64,000 bases of DNA from positions 53,112,798 to 53,176,797 of the forward strand of contig CM022949.1 of the NCBI GenBank assembly GCA_012931725.1, in the 5' to 3' direction. Shown here in pieces: positions 1 to 10,215 of this stretch. The notes beneath the pieces were generated by a model. The model was not told the origin of the DNA, did no database searches, and worked only from the letters and a program-made list of their open reading frames with translations. How positions within the stretch are numbered: position 1 is the first letter of the stretch; every line of letters starts with the position of its first letter. This stretch comes from Litsea cubeba (lineage: Eukaryota; Streptophyta; Magnoliopsida; Laurales; Lauraceae). The position numbers were made by a program, and so were the translations under genes.

Positions 1-2
1 AT

Positions 3-1140
3 GGATACGAATCCAGCGACACCGATGATGGATTCGAATCCAACTACACAGATGAGTGGGAGGAATCCCTTGAAACAGGAGAATATCTCTCCGATGAAGA
101 ATGGGTTCCTGAGTCTCATCTTATGCCAGTAATCTGGTATAACCCCCTACAGCCACAAGGATCCTGGTCTGATGATGAAGAAGACCAAGAGGCTGTACAA
201 GAAAATGCTGCTGACCCAGCACCTCTCATTACTCCAGTGGAAATCAACAATGTTGAGCCACAAAGAGATTGATGAAGAAGAAGATCCGGCTCCCATGCCT
301 GATCTTGAAGAATATGCAAGGATCTTGCAGCGACTCGCTCTAGAACAAGAGCAAGAACGCGTCAACGAGCCTCCTCGCAATCCAGAGCCTGAAGTCCCTG
401 AAGACCATCAGGTACATCCTCCCTTAACTCCTGAAAATGGAGAAAATTGCTGGATAGACGATCCTCTTACATCCGAGGATGAGTCTGACTCCGATCAGGC
501 AACGTCTCCTGTCAGAGCTTCCTGTAATGTGATAATTCGGGATTATAGCTCTTCCGAAGCATCGTCTGATGAGAGCACTTACACTCCGGCGACGCCTAGC
601 AATGTATCTTCTGGAGCCACCTCGTCTCACGTGACTTTCACTGAGATGACACCCTCTCAGGTTTCTTCTCCTGAGACTGTGACTTCAAAGTTCACACCCT
701 TCCTGACTGAAGAATTCCCATCCATTGATGCTTGGGACGATGAATTAGTCAACGAAGAAGAAAGATTGCTGGATGCTGTTCAGGACTTGTTCCCGGAAAA
801 TGCTCCATGCAACACAATCACTGAGGATGGTAACTCTGCTGCTGATGCATCCTCAGCAAATGAAAAACGACAGCCTCTTGATCCTGAAGACAATCTTCCA
901 AACGAAGACCCTTCTCAAGAAGCTCTCGAAGTTGGTAGAGGCACCCGCTCTGGCCGGGACTACCACAAAAATTACAACCAATCTTCCTTTACATATGTAA
1001 ATCCTTCGGGAAAAGATGTTGTAAGCGCCCCTAGTGGCAACAATGATGAACATGCAGGCCCTAAGGAGGCTTTCAAGTATGACTTGATTGAACACTTCAA
1101 GCACATACCTGCACGTCTGCACATCCTAGAATTAGTTGCG
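3..1140 (+). pseudogene. Gypsy-A gag C-terminal part, two +1 frameshifts
   Basis: This is the acidic, Ser/Glu/Asp-rich C-terminal half of a Tat-type gag polyprotein. The true frame at the left edge starts at base 3 and matches Gypsy-B from 33711 on. It meets TGA at 270-272 because of one extra base near 267 relative to Gypsy-B, where the same stretch reads on as VDEEED. The coding continues in the next frame from 271. A second extra base near 1130 shifts the frame again, at the motif RLHILEL followed by RMSPHTRDNL, where related elements have a continuous helix-rich segment. The stretch is therefore a fragment that no longer encodes one chain. The N-terminal gag core (PF03732-like) lies outside the window but is visible in Gypsy-B. 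Confidence 0.75.
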
Positions 1141-2767
1141 AATGTCTCCGCACACTCGTGATAATCTCATCTCAGAATTACAAAAACTGAATGAGGATGT
1201 CGACAAACATGCCCCGCAAGTCCTCCAAATTGAAATGGATTACCGGGTCAAAAACTCAGAAGCCTCCTCAAAGGGAGAAAAGAAGAAAACTGAGGGATCA
1301 TGCATTGAATGCCTCTCGGTTAAAAAAGCAGCCAGTGCAACCATCGCCTTCACAAAGGACGACCTCCTACTTGGCGAAACCAGGCATAACCGACCCCTGT
1401 ACTTCACAGGGTATATCAAGGAAATGCCTATGCATAGAGTTCAGATCGACCCAGGTTCTGCACTCAACCTCATCTCCACATCGGCTCTTGAAGAGTTGGG
1501 CATCCCACCCAGCAAACTGAGCCACACATCTGTATCTATCTTTGGATACGATGGGAGTACTCAAAGGCCTATCGGCAAAATCAGGTTCAAATTGCAGATC
1601 GGTGATCTTATCTCTGAGGTCACAGTGTATGCAATAAAGACCCCTTCATGCTACAACATCCTTCTCGGACGCCCTTGGATCCATGAGAATGGTGTTGTCC
1701 CTTCAACTCTACATCAATGCATCAAGTTTGTTGGCGACGACGGCATGATACATCGAGTCTTTGCGGACAGAAAACCCTTCAAAGGTAAAGAAATCCACTT
1801 CGCAGACTCACAAATGTATGAAGGTGAAAAAGAAGAAGAGGAGAAGCATACAGCATCCTTTGCCGAAAATCTCCAGAAAGATAAAGGCAAAGCTCCTCAA
1901 CAATCACCGGAAGAAAACAAACCATCCGGTAAATCTGAAGAGAGCATTCAAACTCCCTTCATCATCTCCCTCAAATCTTCAAAGCCTTTGGTCATCACAA
2001 CTAAAGTGAAGAAGGCAAAACAAAAGCCTGGGGGCAAATTTGTTGTCTCTTTCGTGTCTATCATGCAAGACACGGACTCGGATTCAGAGCCAGAAGACAA
2101 CACATCGTCAAGCCAAGCTGACACTCAGCAAGTTCAGCCTGCTCTTACTCCAATGGAGACAACTTCTGACATAGAAGATCCTACGTCAGCTTCCTTCGTT
2201 GTTCCAGCAACTTCAGCAAAAGAAAAACCGATCTTCTTTCATAGATCGGATGCTTCTTCATCAAACTCCATGCTTGAACCTTTCCAAAATAAAGGTACGC
2301 CTCAACTATCCTTATACAGTTCTGTGGCACAAGCTATTATGAAGAAAATGGGCTATGACGCTCAAAACCCAGTCGGTTTGGGAGAAGGACGCGGTATTCT
2401 CACGCCATTAGGGCCCGTCTTGACCAAAAGCCAGCTGGAAGATTGGAGACTCTACGGCTATGTAGAAAAGTCTTCACACGGGTTAGGGTATGATCCTGAC
2501 ACTCCCTTGAGACAGTTGACACAAAGGCTTAAAAGTCAATATACTGACCAAGCCTCAACATCTCAAATCCATGAAGACATCGATCTCCCTGGATATCTCT
2601 TTGATGAGTCACCTGACAAAGATCCAGGAAGCTCATCCAATTCGCACGATTTCTCCGAAAATGAAGAGGAGTTGTCCGATGGCACGGACGTGTGGACTTC
2701 TGACCCAGAAGAACCCTCATCTCGAAAAGAAGTAGCCTACTTCGACTCGGTTTCAACAGGCGATTGA
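1141..2767 (+). CDS. Gypsy-A aspartic protease with downstream G-patch-like segment
   Basis: A continuous open stretch with no start of its own; it continues the gag frame after the frameshift near 1130. The retropepsin is seen at about 1375-1725: active-site motif IDPGSALN in place of the common D-T/S-G-A, and the flap-distal ILLGRPW motif. It cleaves the polyprotein during particle maturation. After a charged linker comes a glycine-rich segment at about 2320-2500 (KKMGYDAQNPVGLGEGRG, then SHGLGYD) that resembles a G-patch, a nucleic-acid-binding module also known behind proteases of some retroviruses. It ends at a single TGA (2765-2767), after which the same frame is open into RT, so that stop may be either a lesion or a suppression site. 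Confidence 0.75.
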
Positions 2768-3917
2768 GATCATCTCATAGCAAGCCTTGGGAAAATTACC
2801 GATCAAGAAGACCCGTGGAAAGGAACAAAACCTTGGTCTGGAAATGCCCTTGAAACCCCAGAAGGTTTCGTTGAGCTGGAAGCCTCCGAAAATATTGTGG
2901 AGGAACCACCTTCGAACCTTCCAACAGAAGATCATGTTCAAAAGATAGACTTGGGAACACCAGATAACCCACGTCCTGTATTCATAAGCAAGAATATAAA
3001 GGATGATGAGTTACCCGAGTATATCGCTTTTCTTCGTGAGTTCGTTGATTGCTTTGGATGGTCTTACGCTGAAATGCCAGGCTTAGACCCCAAAATAGCA
3101 GTTCACAAACTCAACCTTCAAGAAGACATCAAGCCTGTCAAGCAAGGCCAAAGAAGATTCCGTCCAGATGTGATGGATAAAATTGAACAAGAAGTTCAAA
3201 AACTCAAAAGCGTCGGCTTCATCCGTGAGGAACAACATCCTGAATGGTTGGCCAACATTGTCCCCGTGACAAAGAAAAATGGGCAGATCAGGGTCTGTAT
3301 TGACTATAGAGACCTGAATGGCGCATGCCCAAAAGTTGAATTTCCGCTCCCCATACCAGAGGTAATGATTGATAATACCTGTGGATTCGAGCGAATGACA
3401 TTCATGGATGGTTTCTCTAGCTACAATCAGATAAAGATGCATCCTGAGGATGAAAAACATACATCCTTTAGAACTCCATTTGGCGTGTATTGCTACACTG
3501 TCATGCCATTTGGTCTGAAGAATGCTGGTGCCACATATCAGAGGGCTATGATGAAAATATTCCAAGATATGCAGCACAAGACGGTTGAATGTTACGTTGA
3601 TGACCTCGCCGTCAAAAGCAAAAGAAAAGAAGATCATCTCGAAAACCTTCGAGAAGTCTTCCTCCGGCTTCGCAAACACAAACTGCGAATGAATCCATTG
3701 AAATGCTTCTTCGGCGTCTCGTCGGGTAAGTTCCTCGGATTCTTAGTTCGGAAAGCTGGAATAGAGCTTGACCCCATAAAAGTCAAAGCCATTCTAGAAA
3801 TGCCCTCTCCAAGAACCTTGAGAGAACTCAAAGGGCTCCAAGGGAGATTGGCCTACATCAGACGGTTCATCTCCAATCTTTCGGGGAAATGCCGTCCATT
3901 CTCCCGGTTGATGAAAA
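2768..3917 (+). pseudogene. Gypsy-A reverse transcriptase, first part, cut by Copia insertion
   Basis: Same frame as the protease stretch, open from 2768 directly after the TGA. RT motifs in order: VPVTKKNGQIRVCIDYRDLN, the substrate-binding region TFMDGFSSYNQI, TPFGVYCYTVMPFGLKNA, and the catalytic YVDD at 3593-3604. The connection segment GFLVRKAGIELDP and RELKGLQGRLAYIRRFI follow. The frame is broken at 3918 by the 5' LTR of Sirevirus-1; the rest resumes at 11332. RT copies the genomic RNA in the cytoplasmic particle. Apart from the insertion, this stretch shows no stop. Confidence 0.9.
3913..3917. repeat. Target site duplication gaaaa, left copy of Sirevirus-1
   Basis: The five bases gaaaa stand directly before TGTTGG of the LTR and again at 11332-11336 directly after the last CA. 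In Gypsy-B the empty site reads ttgatgaaaaaaggtg, which confirms that one copy is a duplication. Confidence 0.95.
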
Positions 3918-5055
3918 TGTTGGAATTTGAGATGACTTGAGAAGTCTTTTGATGAATTGAAGAATTAATATCTCAAAGTATTGATTTGAGTTGGAATTCT
4001 TGTCAACACATTGTCACAAACATGATGATAATAAGCTGGTGTTGATAGAGCTGAAAAGAAGAATCAGAATTGAAACAGTCAGGAATTCAGAATTCCTGAA
4101 GCAGAGCATTCGGTCGACCGGGCACCCCATGAGGTCGACCGAAGCAAGAGAAACCTGCAGAAAACAGTTTCAGGCACCTCTCAGTTATTTTCGTGACACA
4201 GTGTGTCTTCGGTCGACCGGGACCCCAGGATGTCGACCGAGCTCAAAAGTTGTCTGTTTCCAGTCAGTGTCTTCGGTCGACCGAGCAAGCCAGGATGTCG
4301 ACCGAGCACGGGAACCAGAGTTGCGCAGAATTAGAAGTTTTGCACGAAAATTCAGCACTCTTATCTATTTCGTTTGGGACTCTTTCTAAACGAATTGTAG
4401 CCCGTTTTAAATACAATTAAGGGTTATCAAAACCTATAAAAAGGCATGTAAGGGTCGTTCTTAAACACACCAGAAGAGAGAAAGAATAGAGAAGAGTTTT
4501 AGAGAGTTCTTGAGAGAAAGAAGAAGCTGCTGGTGTGTGTTGCTGTGTGTTGATGTGGTGACGTTTTCTACAGCAATTGTGGACGAGATTATGCTCTTGA
4601 AGATGGTATTTCGTCCATAAGATAAGTGTCTCTCTGTTTATGTTTAATTTTCAATTTGTAAGGGATTGAGAGAGAGAGAATTGTAGAGGGGAAGGGCTGT
4701 AGACAGAATTTATCTCCTATTCTGTTTTTACATCAAGTTGGTGCTTGATGTCTGGGGTTTGGTGATCCTATCTGTGGGTGCAGATAAATTGTAAAGGGAG
4801 TCGATGCTTCCTAGATAGTTGGTGCTATCTGAAACTAAGGGTTGGTGCTCTTTGTCGTTGGTGCGACTAAATAAGATTCAGATCTGTCCCGGATTGGTGT
4901 TCGGACAGTCTTTGAACCGTGGACGTAGCCTTTCGGTGAACCACGTTAAATCTGGTGTCATTGTGTGGTTTGACTTGTTTTGTTGTTGAATTGGACCTAT
5001 TTTTAGAAATCACTGATTCACCCCCCCCCCCTCTCAGTGATCGCGGTATCCAACA
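3918..5055 (+). repeat. Sirevirus-1 5' LTR (1138 bp)
   Basis: It starts TGTTGGAATT and ends GGTATCCAACA. U3 carries six GTCGAC palindromes in three pairs (cores at 4113/4134, 4212/4232, 4276/4297). A TATA box TATAAAAA lies at 4435-4442, about 130 bp after the last palindrome, so transcription probably starts near 4470. The U5 end holds an 11-base C run followed by tctcagtgatcgcgg. Many short repeats of the form ttggtgctt/ttggtgctat occur at 4738-4870. Confidence 0.95.
4111..4304. promoter_or_regulatory. Three-pair GTCGAC palindrome module in LTR U3
   Basis: Six copies of a GGTCGACCG-like palindrome are arranged as three pairs. Core starts are 4113 and 4134, 4212 and 4232, 4276 and 4297, so the members of each pair are 21, 20 and 21 bp apart, close to two helical turns. 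The second member of most pairs reads TGTCGACCGAGC. Tandem palindromes in LTRs are known from Sireviruses and are thought to be regulatory. Binding of a factor is an inference. Confidence 0.7.
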
Positions 5056-5057
5056 AT

Positions 5058-5069
5058 TGGTATCAGAGC
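5058..5069 (+). promoter_or_regulatory. Primer binding site, initiator tRNA-Met
   Basis: TGGTATCAGAGC, two bases after the LTR end, is the exact complement of the plant initiator methionine tRNA 3' end and starts minus-strand cDNA synthesis. Confidence 0.93.
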
Positions 5070-5121
5070 GAGGTTCCCTTGATCAGTTTAATACGCTAAG
5101 GGTGATCTCTTGTCAAATCAC

Positions 5122-6885
5122 ATGGCAGTCAATACAGGGAATATGAAAGCACCTCTGTTTGATGGTTCTAATTACTCTTTTTGGAAGATTAGGATGCAAG
5201 CCTTCATCAAATCTCTTGGCTATGATGTTTGGGAGGCTGTCAGAGCCGGTTACAATGCTGCCACCGTACCCAATGATACTGCATCGAAGAAGTTGGCAGA
5301 CAATGACTCCAAGGCGCAGAATGCACTCTTTAGTGGCCTTGTGGACAGCGAGCTTGTCAAAGTAATTGCATGCAAAACAGCCAAGGAAATTTGGGACAAG
5401 TTGCAAAGCATACATGAAGGTGATGAGAAGATTAAAGAAGCCAAATTGCAAACCCATCGCTCTCAATTCGAGTCTCTTCGCATGGAGGAAAGCGAGAATG
5501 TTGACTCGTATATGCAACGAGTGAATGAAGTCACGAATGACATTCGTGGACTAGGGGAAGAGATTAAAGAGCCGGTCATCGTCAAAAAGGTTCTAAGATC
5601 TCTTCTTCCCCGGTTTGATTCAAAAGTCTCAGCCATTGAAGAAGCCAAATATCTGAATGCATTTTCCATGGATGAATTACATGGTTCTCTAACTGCCTAT
5701 GAGATGCGCATAGGAAAGACGTCTTCATCTGATAAAGAAGCAGCCTTCAAAGTTCAGAAAAAGGCAAAAGAGACTGCTGGTCATGATGTTGATTCTGATG
5801 ATGATGAGCTTGAGGCTCAATTTGTTAGAAAGTTGAAGAAAGGAAGCAATGGAAAGTACAAAGGGAAGCTACCCTTTAAATGCTTCAATTGTGGAGGTAT
5901 TGGTCACTTTGCTGCGAAGTGTCCGCTAAAAGAAGACAATGATAATGACTCTTATGCTAAAAAGAGTAAAGGAAAGAGAAATTTCAGAAAAAGGGGCAAA
6001 GCTAAAAACTTTCTATGTCAACAAGATGACAGCACGTCTGAAACTTCAGACGATGATGAATCAACCGAAGCTCTCTTCATGGTCACTGTTGAAGAAGAAG
6101 AAGAGCTAGATCCGGAAGAGGAAGAGGAGGCTGAAGTCAATCTTGAAGAGGAACTCATAGCCGCACTTGAGGAGCTAAGCATGGAACGCAAATCAAGTAA
6201 GAAAAATCTGAAACTTCTCCATGAATCTGAAAGTTCTATTATTGCTTTGAAAACTCAAGTAGAAGAATATAAAAGAATGGTAGAAGTCCTTGAAAACCAA
6301 ATAAGTATCAAAAAGGACGAGGCTATGAAACTTGAAACTGAGATCGCTAGAGCAAAGGCTGAAAATTTGGAAAATAGCAAAAAACTCAAAGCGCTCCAAG
6401 CGATTGAAGGGACTATGAAACTCAATGAACTACTGAAAGTTCAAAGACCTGCCCACTTCAGATTTGGTCTAGGATTTGAGAAAGGAGAATCCTCTAAGAT
6501 TGCACCTCCTGAAAAGAAAGAGTTTGTGAAGCAAGTCACTGCACCTTCTAACTCTATGAAGCCCACTCAACCTAGAAAGGAGTCCATACCTGTTAGAAAG
6601 GTAATGAAGACTAACCAGCCACAAAGAAGATACAAATTCTATGGTTATTGCTTTCATTGTAATATGTTTGGACATAAAAGAGCTGATTGCAAATTCTATG
6701 TAAGAAACAGTCCATTTGTGACTAGGAATCCTTTTTCAATCCTAAGTAGCCACAAAATTGAGTGCTATATGTGTCATAATTATGGACACTTGGCTAGGGA
6801 TTGTAGGTTGCATATTGCTAACAAATTTCAGGTTGAAAAGAAACCCAAGTTAGTCAAGGCTTGGAGAGCAAAGCAAAGTGCATAA
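5122..6885 (+). CDS. gag: Sirevirus-1 gag
   Basis: The ATG at 5122 (MAVNTGNMKAPLFDG) is the first in frame after the PBS and matches the start in Sirevirus-2. The N-terminal part is a Copia gag (UBN2/DUF4219 type: NYSFWKIRMQAFI, AKEIWDKL, VDSYMQRVNE). A CCHC zinc knuckle follows (CFNCGGIGHFAAKC, about residue 254), then an acidic stretch, a long coiled coil (about residues 345-440), and two more CCHC knuckles near the C-terminus (CFHCNMFGHKRADC, CYMCHNYGHLARDC). Three knuckles and the coiled coil fit Sirevirus gag. It ends at TAA 6883-6885, whereas Sirevirus-2 reads straight into pol here. Gag forms the particle and binds the RNA. Confidence 0.9.
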   Translation: MAVNTGNMKAPLFDGSNYSFWKIRMQAFIKSLGYDVWEAVRAGYNAATVPNDTASKKLADNDSKAQNALFSGLVDSELVKVIACKTAKEIWDKLQSIHEGDEKIKEAKLQTHRSQFESLRMEESENVDSYMQRVNEVTNDIRGLGEEIKEPVIVKKVLRSLLPRFDSKVSAIEEAKYLNAFSMDELHGSLTAYEMRIGKTSSSDKEAAFKVQKKAKETAGHDVDSDDDELEAQFVRKLKKGSNGKYKGKLPFKCFNCGGIGHFAAKCPLKEDNDNDSYAKKSKGKRNFRKRGKAKNFLCQQDDSTSETSDDDESTEALFMVTVEEEEELDPEEEEEAEVNLEEELIAALEELSMERKSSKKNLKLLHESESSIIALKTQVEEYKRMVEVLENQISIKKDEAMKLETEIARAKAENLENSKKLKALQAIEGTMKLNELLKVQRPAHFRFGLGFEKGESSKIAPPEKKEFVKQVTAPSNSMKPTQPRKESIPVRKVMKTNQPQRRYKFYGYCFHCNMFGHKRADCKFYVRNSPFVTRNPFSILSSHKIECYMCHNYGHLARDCRLHIANKFQVEKKPKLVKAWRAKQSA

Positions 6886-9800
6886 AGTCCCAAAGAATCT
6901 CTCATTGTGCAAATGGCATTCAATGCACAAAAGAAGGCAGCACCATGGGTCCTTGATAGTGGTTGTTCAAGCCATATGACTGGTGATAAAGAGAAATTCA
7001 TCAAATTACAGCACTATGAAGGCAGTTCAGTGAAATTTGGCAACAATGATGGTGCCAAAATCTGCGGAAAAGGTGTTATTCAGCTTATGGCAAACAAGAT
7101 CAGATCGGAAGAAGTCTTATATGTGTCTGGATTGAGACACAACCTGCTTAGTGTGAGCCAGATCTGTGACAAGGGTCACGAAGTTATCTTCACAAAGAAT
7201 GGGTTTGCCATCAAGAAGAGTAGCAACGGCAAAACAGTGGCAACTGGATCAAGAACTGCTGGAAATCTCTATACATTGTCAGATGGAGCTGAAAAGACCT
7301 GCTTGATGAGTCGGACAGAGGAAAGTTGGTTGTGGCACAAACGCCTTGGGCATCTAAGCTTTGATAACATGTCAAAGATTTGCAATTCAAAGGCTGTAAG
7401 AGGCATGTCTACAGTTGAAAAGCCTTCCAATCCCATTTGCGACTCTTGCCAAAAGGGAAAGCAAACGAGGGTTATGTTCAAGTCAAAGGAGCATCATTCC
7501 AAGAAACCTCTTGAGCTAGTGCACACTGATCTCTGTGGACCGATGCGAACTCAAAGCACCAATGGAGATAAGTATTTCATGTTATGCATTGATGATTATA
7601 CTCGTATGACATGGGTATTGTTTCTTAAGCATAAGCATCAAGCACTTGATCGTTTTAAAGTGTTTAAAGCACAGGTTGAAAATCAATTGGAAAAACGTAT
7701 CAAGATTTTAAGGTCTGATCGTGGAGGCGAGTTCACATCTGAAGAGTTCACTAAATATTGTGAACATCATGGCATTCAAAGACAGTACTCAGCCCCTAGA
7801 ACTCCACAGCAAAATGGAGTTGTGGAACGGAAGAATCGCACCGTACAAGAGATGGCTCGTACGATGCTAAGTGAAAGCAAGATGGCTGACAAGTATTGGA
7901 AAGAGGCAATTCATACGGCTGTATACATTCAAAACCGATGCTTGATCAGGCCACATGAAGTCAAAACTCCCTATGAGCTATGGTTTGGAAGAAAAGCAAC
8001 AGTCAAGCACTTCAAAGTCTTCGGCAGCAAGTGTTACATCAAGCAGCTCGAACAAAATCCGGGCAAATTTGAAGAAAGAGCTGACGAAGGTATATTTCTG
8101 GGTTACTCCTCTACTAGCAAGGCATATAGGTGTCTTAACAAAAGAACCAGAAAAATCATAGAAAGTGCTGATGTGAGAATAGATGAGAATATTGAACCAA
8201 AGAATGCAACTCATAATGACAGTCCAGTTTATGAGGACTCGAGTGAGATTGATGATGAGATGGCTGAATCTAATGATTCTGAGAAATCAAAGGATGACTC
8301 AGAAGATACTACACCTAAGAAGCACAGCACTTGGGTAGAGCAACACCCTAAGGATCAAATCATTGGAGATCCTAAGGCAGGCGTTCAAACTAGACAAAGT
8401 GTAGTTAGCAATTACTCACTTGTGTCCACCATTGAACCCAAGACTGTGGCTGAAGCCAGTCTCGATGAAAGTTGGTTGAAAGCTATGCATGAGGAGTTGG
8501 AGCAAATTGAGAAGAACTCCACATGGGAACTTGTTCCTAGACCTACTGATAAGAATGTTATTGGTACTAAATGGGTCTTTCGGAATAAGCTGAATGAAGA
8601 TGGTCAAGTCATTAGAAACAAAGCAAGGTTGGTTTGTAAAGGCTATGCTCAAGTTGAAGGCATAGATTTTGAAGAGACCTTTGCACCGGTGGCTCGTCTG
8701 GAAGCTATTCGTATGTTTCTTGCATTGGCAGCATACAAAACCTTCAAGGTATTTCAGATGGACGTAAAGTCAGCTTTCTTGAATGGTTTACTTGAAGAAG
8801 AGGTCTACATTGAGCAACCTGATGGTTTTCTCATCAGCAAAAATTCAGATCTAGTGTGCAAGTTGAAAAAGGCTCTTTATGGACTGAAACAAGCGCCAAG
8901 GGCATGGTATGCAAGGCTGGATCTCTATCTCCGCAAGATCGGTTTTGGAAAAGGAATGGTTGATAGCAATCTGTATGTCAAAACTGAGTTAAACAAACAG
9001 CTGGTTGTCATCGTTTATGTTGATGACATAATCTTTGGTGGCAATGATGAGGAGATGTGCAGGAATTTTGCTGAAGAGATGAAGAAAGAGTTTGAGATGT
9101 CGATGCTTGGAGAACTAAAGTTCTTTCTTGGTTTACAAGTTCAGCAGCTGAAACATGGTATATTCATATCACAGATGAAGTACATCAAGGAAATGCTGAA
9201 ACGGTTCAATATGGAAGACAGCAAGCCAGTGAGCACACCAATGTCAACGAACACGAAGCTTAGCAAAGATGATAAGGCCTCGTCTGTTGATCATACCACC
9301 TATCGCTCAATGATAGGAAGCTTGCTCTACTTGACTGCTACAAGACCAGATCTTCTACAAGCAGTATGTATGGTTGCACGTTTTCAAGCAGCACCAACTG
9401 AAACGCACCTTACAGCAGTGAAACGAATCTTTCGATATCTGAAAGGTACTATGGAGCTTGGTATCTGGTATCCCAAAGGCAAATCCTTCACTCTTGTTGC
9501 ATATTCTGATGCCGATTGGGCTGGATGCATAGATGATCGCAAGAGTACTAGCGGCGGCGCATTTTATCTTGGAGAAAGATTAGTTGCTTGGCATAGTAAG
9601 AAGCAAGACTCAGTATCCCTTTCGACAGCGGAAGCGGAATATATTGCAGCGGCAACTTGTTGTACGCAAGCGTTATGGATGCGGCAAATGCTCTCTGATC
9701 TAGGAGTTCCTACAACGGATCCTACGCCGATCCTATGTGACAACACGAGTGCAATTCATATATCTAAGAATCCTGTTCAGCGCTCTCGAACAAAGCATGT

Positions 9801-9969
9801 AGCAATTCGTTATCATTTTCTTAAAGATAAAGTTGCTGATGGAGAGGTCAAGTTGGAGTATGTTCCAACAACTGAGCAAGTGGCTGATATTTTCACGAAA
9901 CCTCTGCCAAAGGAAGTCTTCGAGTATCTCCGAAAAAAGTTAGGAGTTACTCACTCTCCTAAACCGTAG
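6886..9969 (+). CDS. pol: Sirevirus-1 pol: protease, integrase, RT, RNase H
   Basis: The same frame as gag after the TAA, open to TAG at 9967-9969. An ATG at 6913 exists but the frame has no natural start, so expression would need read-through. Domains: protease WVLDSGCSSHMTG; GAG-pre-integrase with HHCC zinc site (HKRLGH ... CDSCQKGK); integrase core with D (HTDLCGP), D (RSDRGGEF) and E (GVVERKNRT); RT with KWVFRNKLNEDG, MDVKSAFLNG and YVDDIIFGG; RNase H with YSDADWAG, STAEAEY and CDNTSAI; C-terminal HVAIRYHFLKD. All catalytic residues are present. Integrase before RT is the Copia order. Confidence 0.92.
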   Translation, partial: SPKESLIVQMAFNAQKKAAPWVLDSGCSSHMTGDKEKFIKLQHYEGSSVKFGNNDGAKICGKGVIQLMANKIRSEEVLYVSGLRHNLLSVSQICDKGHEVIFTKNGFAIKKSSNGKTVATGSRTAGNLYTLSDGAEKTCLMSRTEESWLWHKRLGHLSFDNMSKICNSKAVRGMSTVEKPSNPICDSCQKGKQTRVMFKSKEHHSKKPLELVHTDLCGPMRTQSTNGDKYFMLCIDDYTRMTWVLFLKHKHQALDRFKVFKAQVENQLEKRIKILRSDRGGEFTSEEFTKYCEHHGIQRQYSAPRTPQQNGVVERKNRTVQEMARTMLSESKMADKYWKEAIHTAVYIQNRCLIRPHEVKTPYELWFGRKATVKHFKVFGSKCYIKQLEQNPGKFEERADEGIFLGYSSTSKAYRCLNKRTRKIIESADVRIDENIEPKNATHNDSPVYEDSSEIDDEMAESNDSEKSKDDSEDTTPKKHSTWVEQHPKDQIIGDPKAGVQTRQSVVSNYSLVSTIEPKTVAEASLDESWLKAMHEELEQIEKNSTWELVPRPTDKNVIGTKWVFRNKLNEDGQVIRNKARLVCKGYAQVEGIDFEETFAPVARLEAIRMFLALAAYKTFKVFQMDVKSAFLNGLLEEEVYIEQPDGFLISKNSDLVCKLKKALYGLKQAPRAWYARLDLYLRKIGFGKGMVDSNLYVKTELNKQLVVIVYVDDIIFGGNDEEMCRNFAEEMKKEFEMSMLGELKFFLGLQVQQLKHGIFISQMKYIKEMLKRFNMEDSKPVSTPMSTNTKLSKDDKASSVDHTTYRSMIGSLLYLTATRPDLLQAVCMVARFQAAPTETHLTAVKRIFRYLKGTMELGIWYPKGKSFTLVAYSDADWAGCIDDRKSTSGGAFYLGERLVAWHSKKQDSVSLSTAEAEYIAAATCCTQALWMRQMLSDLGVPTTDPTPILCDNTSAIHISKNPVQRSRTKHVAIRYHFLKDKVADGEVKLEYVPTTEQVADIFTKPLPKEVFEYLRKKLGVTHSPKP

Positions 9970-10215
9970 GAGTTGTGCTTGAAAGGGGGAGCAATGCATT
10001 CATTGAATATCCTATTCGCTCCTCGGTTTGGTCCCTTTGGACTTGTTGTCAAAGGGGGAGAGATGTTATGCTATGATAGCAAGGAGAGATGTTATGCTAT
10101 GAAAGCTAGGAAGAGATTGTTGACAGTGCATGGTTGATATTTCAGAATTTCAGAATTGGTTCCATGTGAGTGTTGAAGTTCCAATAGTGTTGCCAACAAT
10201 TCCAAAGGGGGAGAT
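9970..10215 (+). promoter_or_regulatory. Polypurine tract array before the 3' LTR of Sirevirus-1
   Basis: AAAGGGGGAGCA at 9982-9993, AAAGGGGGAGAG at 10051-10062, a decayed copy AGGAAGAGATTGTTGA at 10107-10122, and the functional tract AAAGGGGGAGA at 10204-10214 next to the LTR. The functional tract primes plus-strand DNA. Extra tracts are a known Sirevirus trait. Confidence 0.8.

Noticed and set aside
172..270. Open frame starting at 172 as a gene start
   Set aside because: Its first ~33 codons are out of frame with the homologous gag in Gypsy-B; they come from the wrong frame before the insertion near 267.
5058..5069. tRNA gene at the PBS
   Set aside because: Only the 12 bases complementary to the tRNA 3' end are present.
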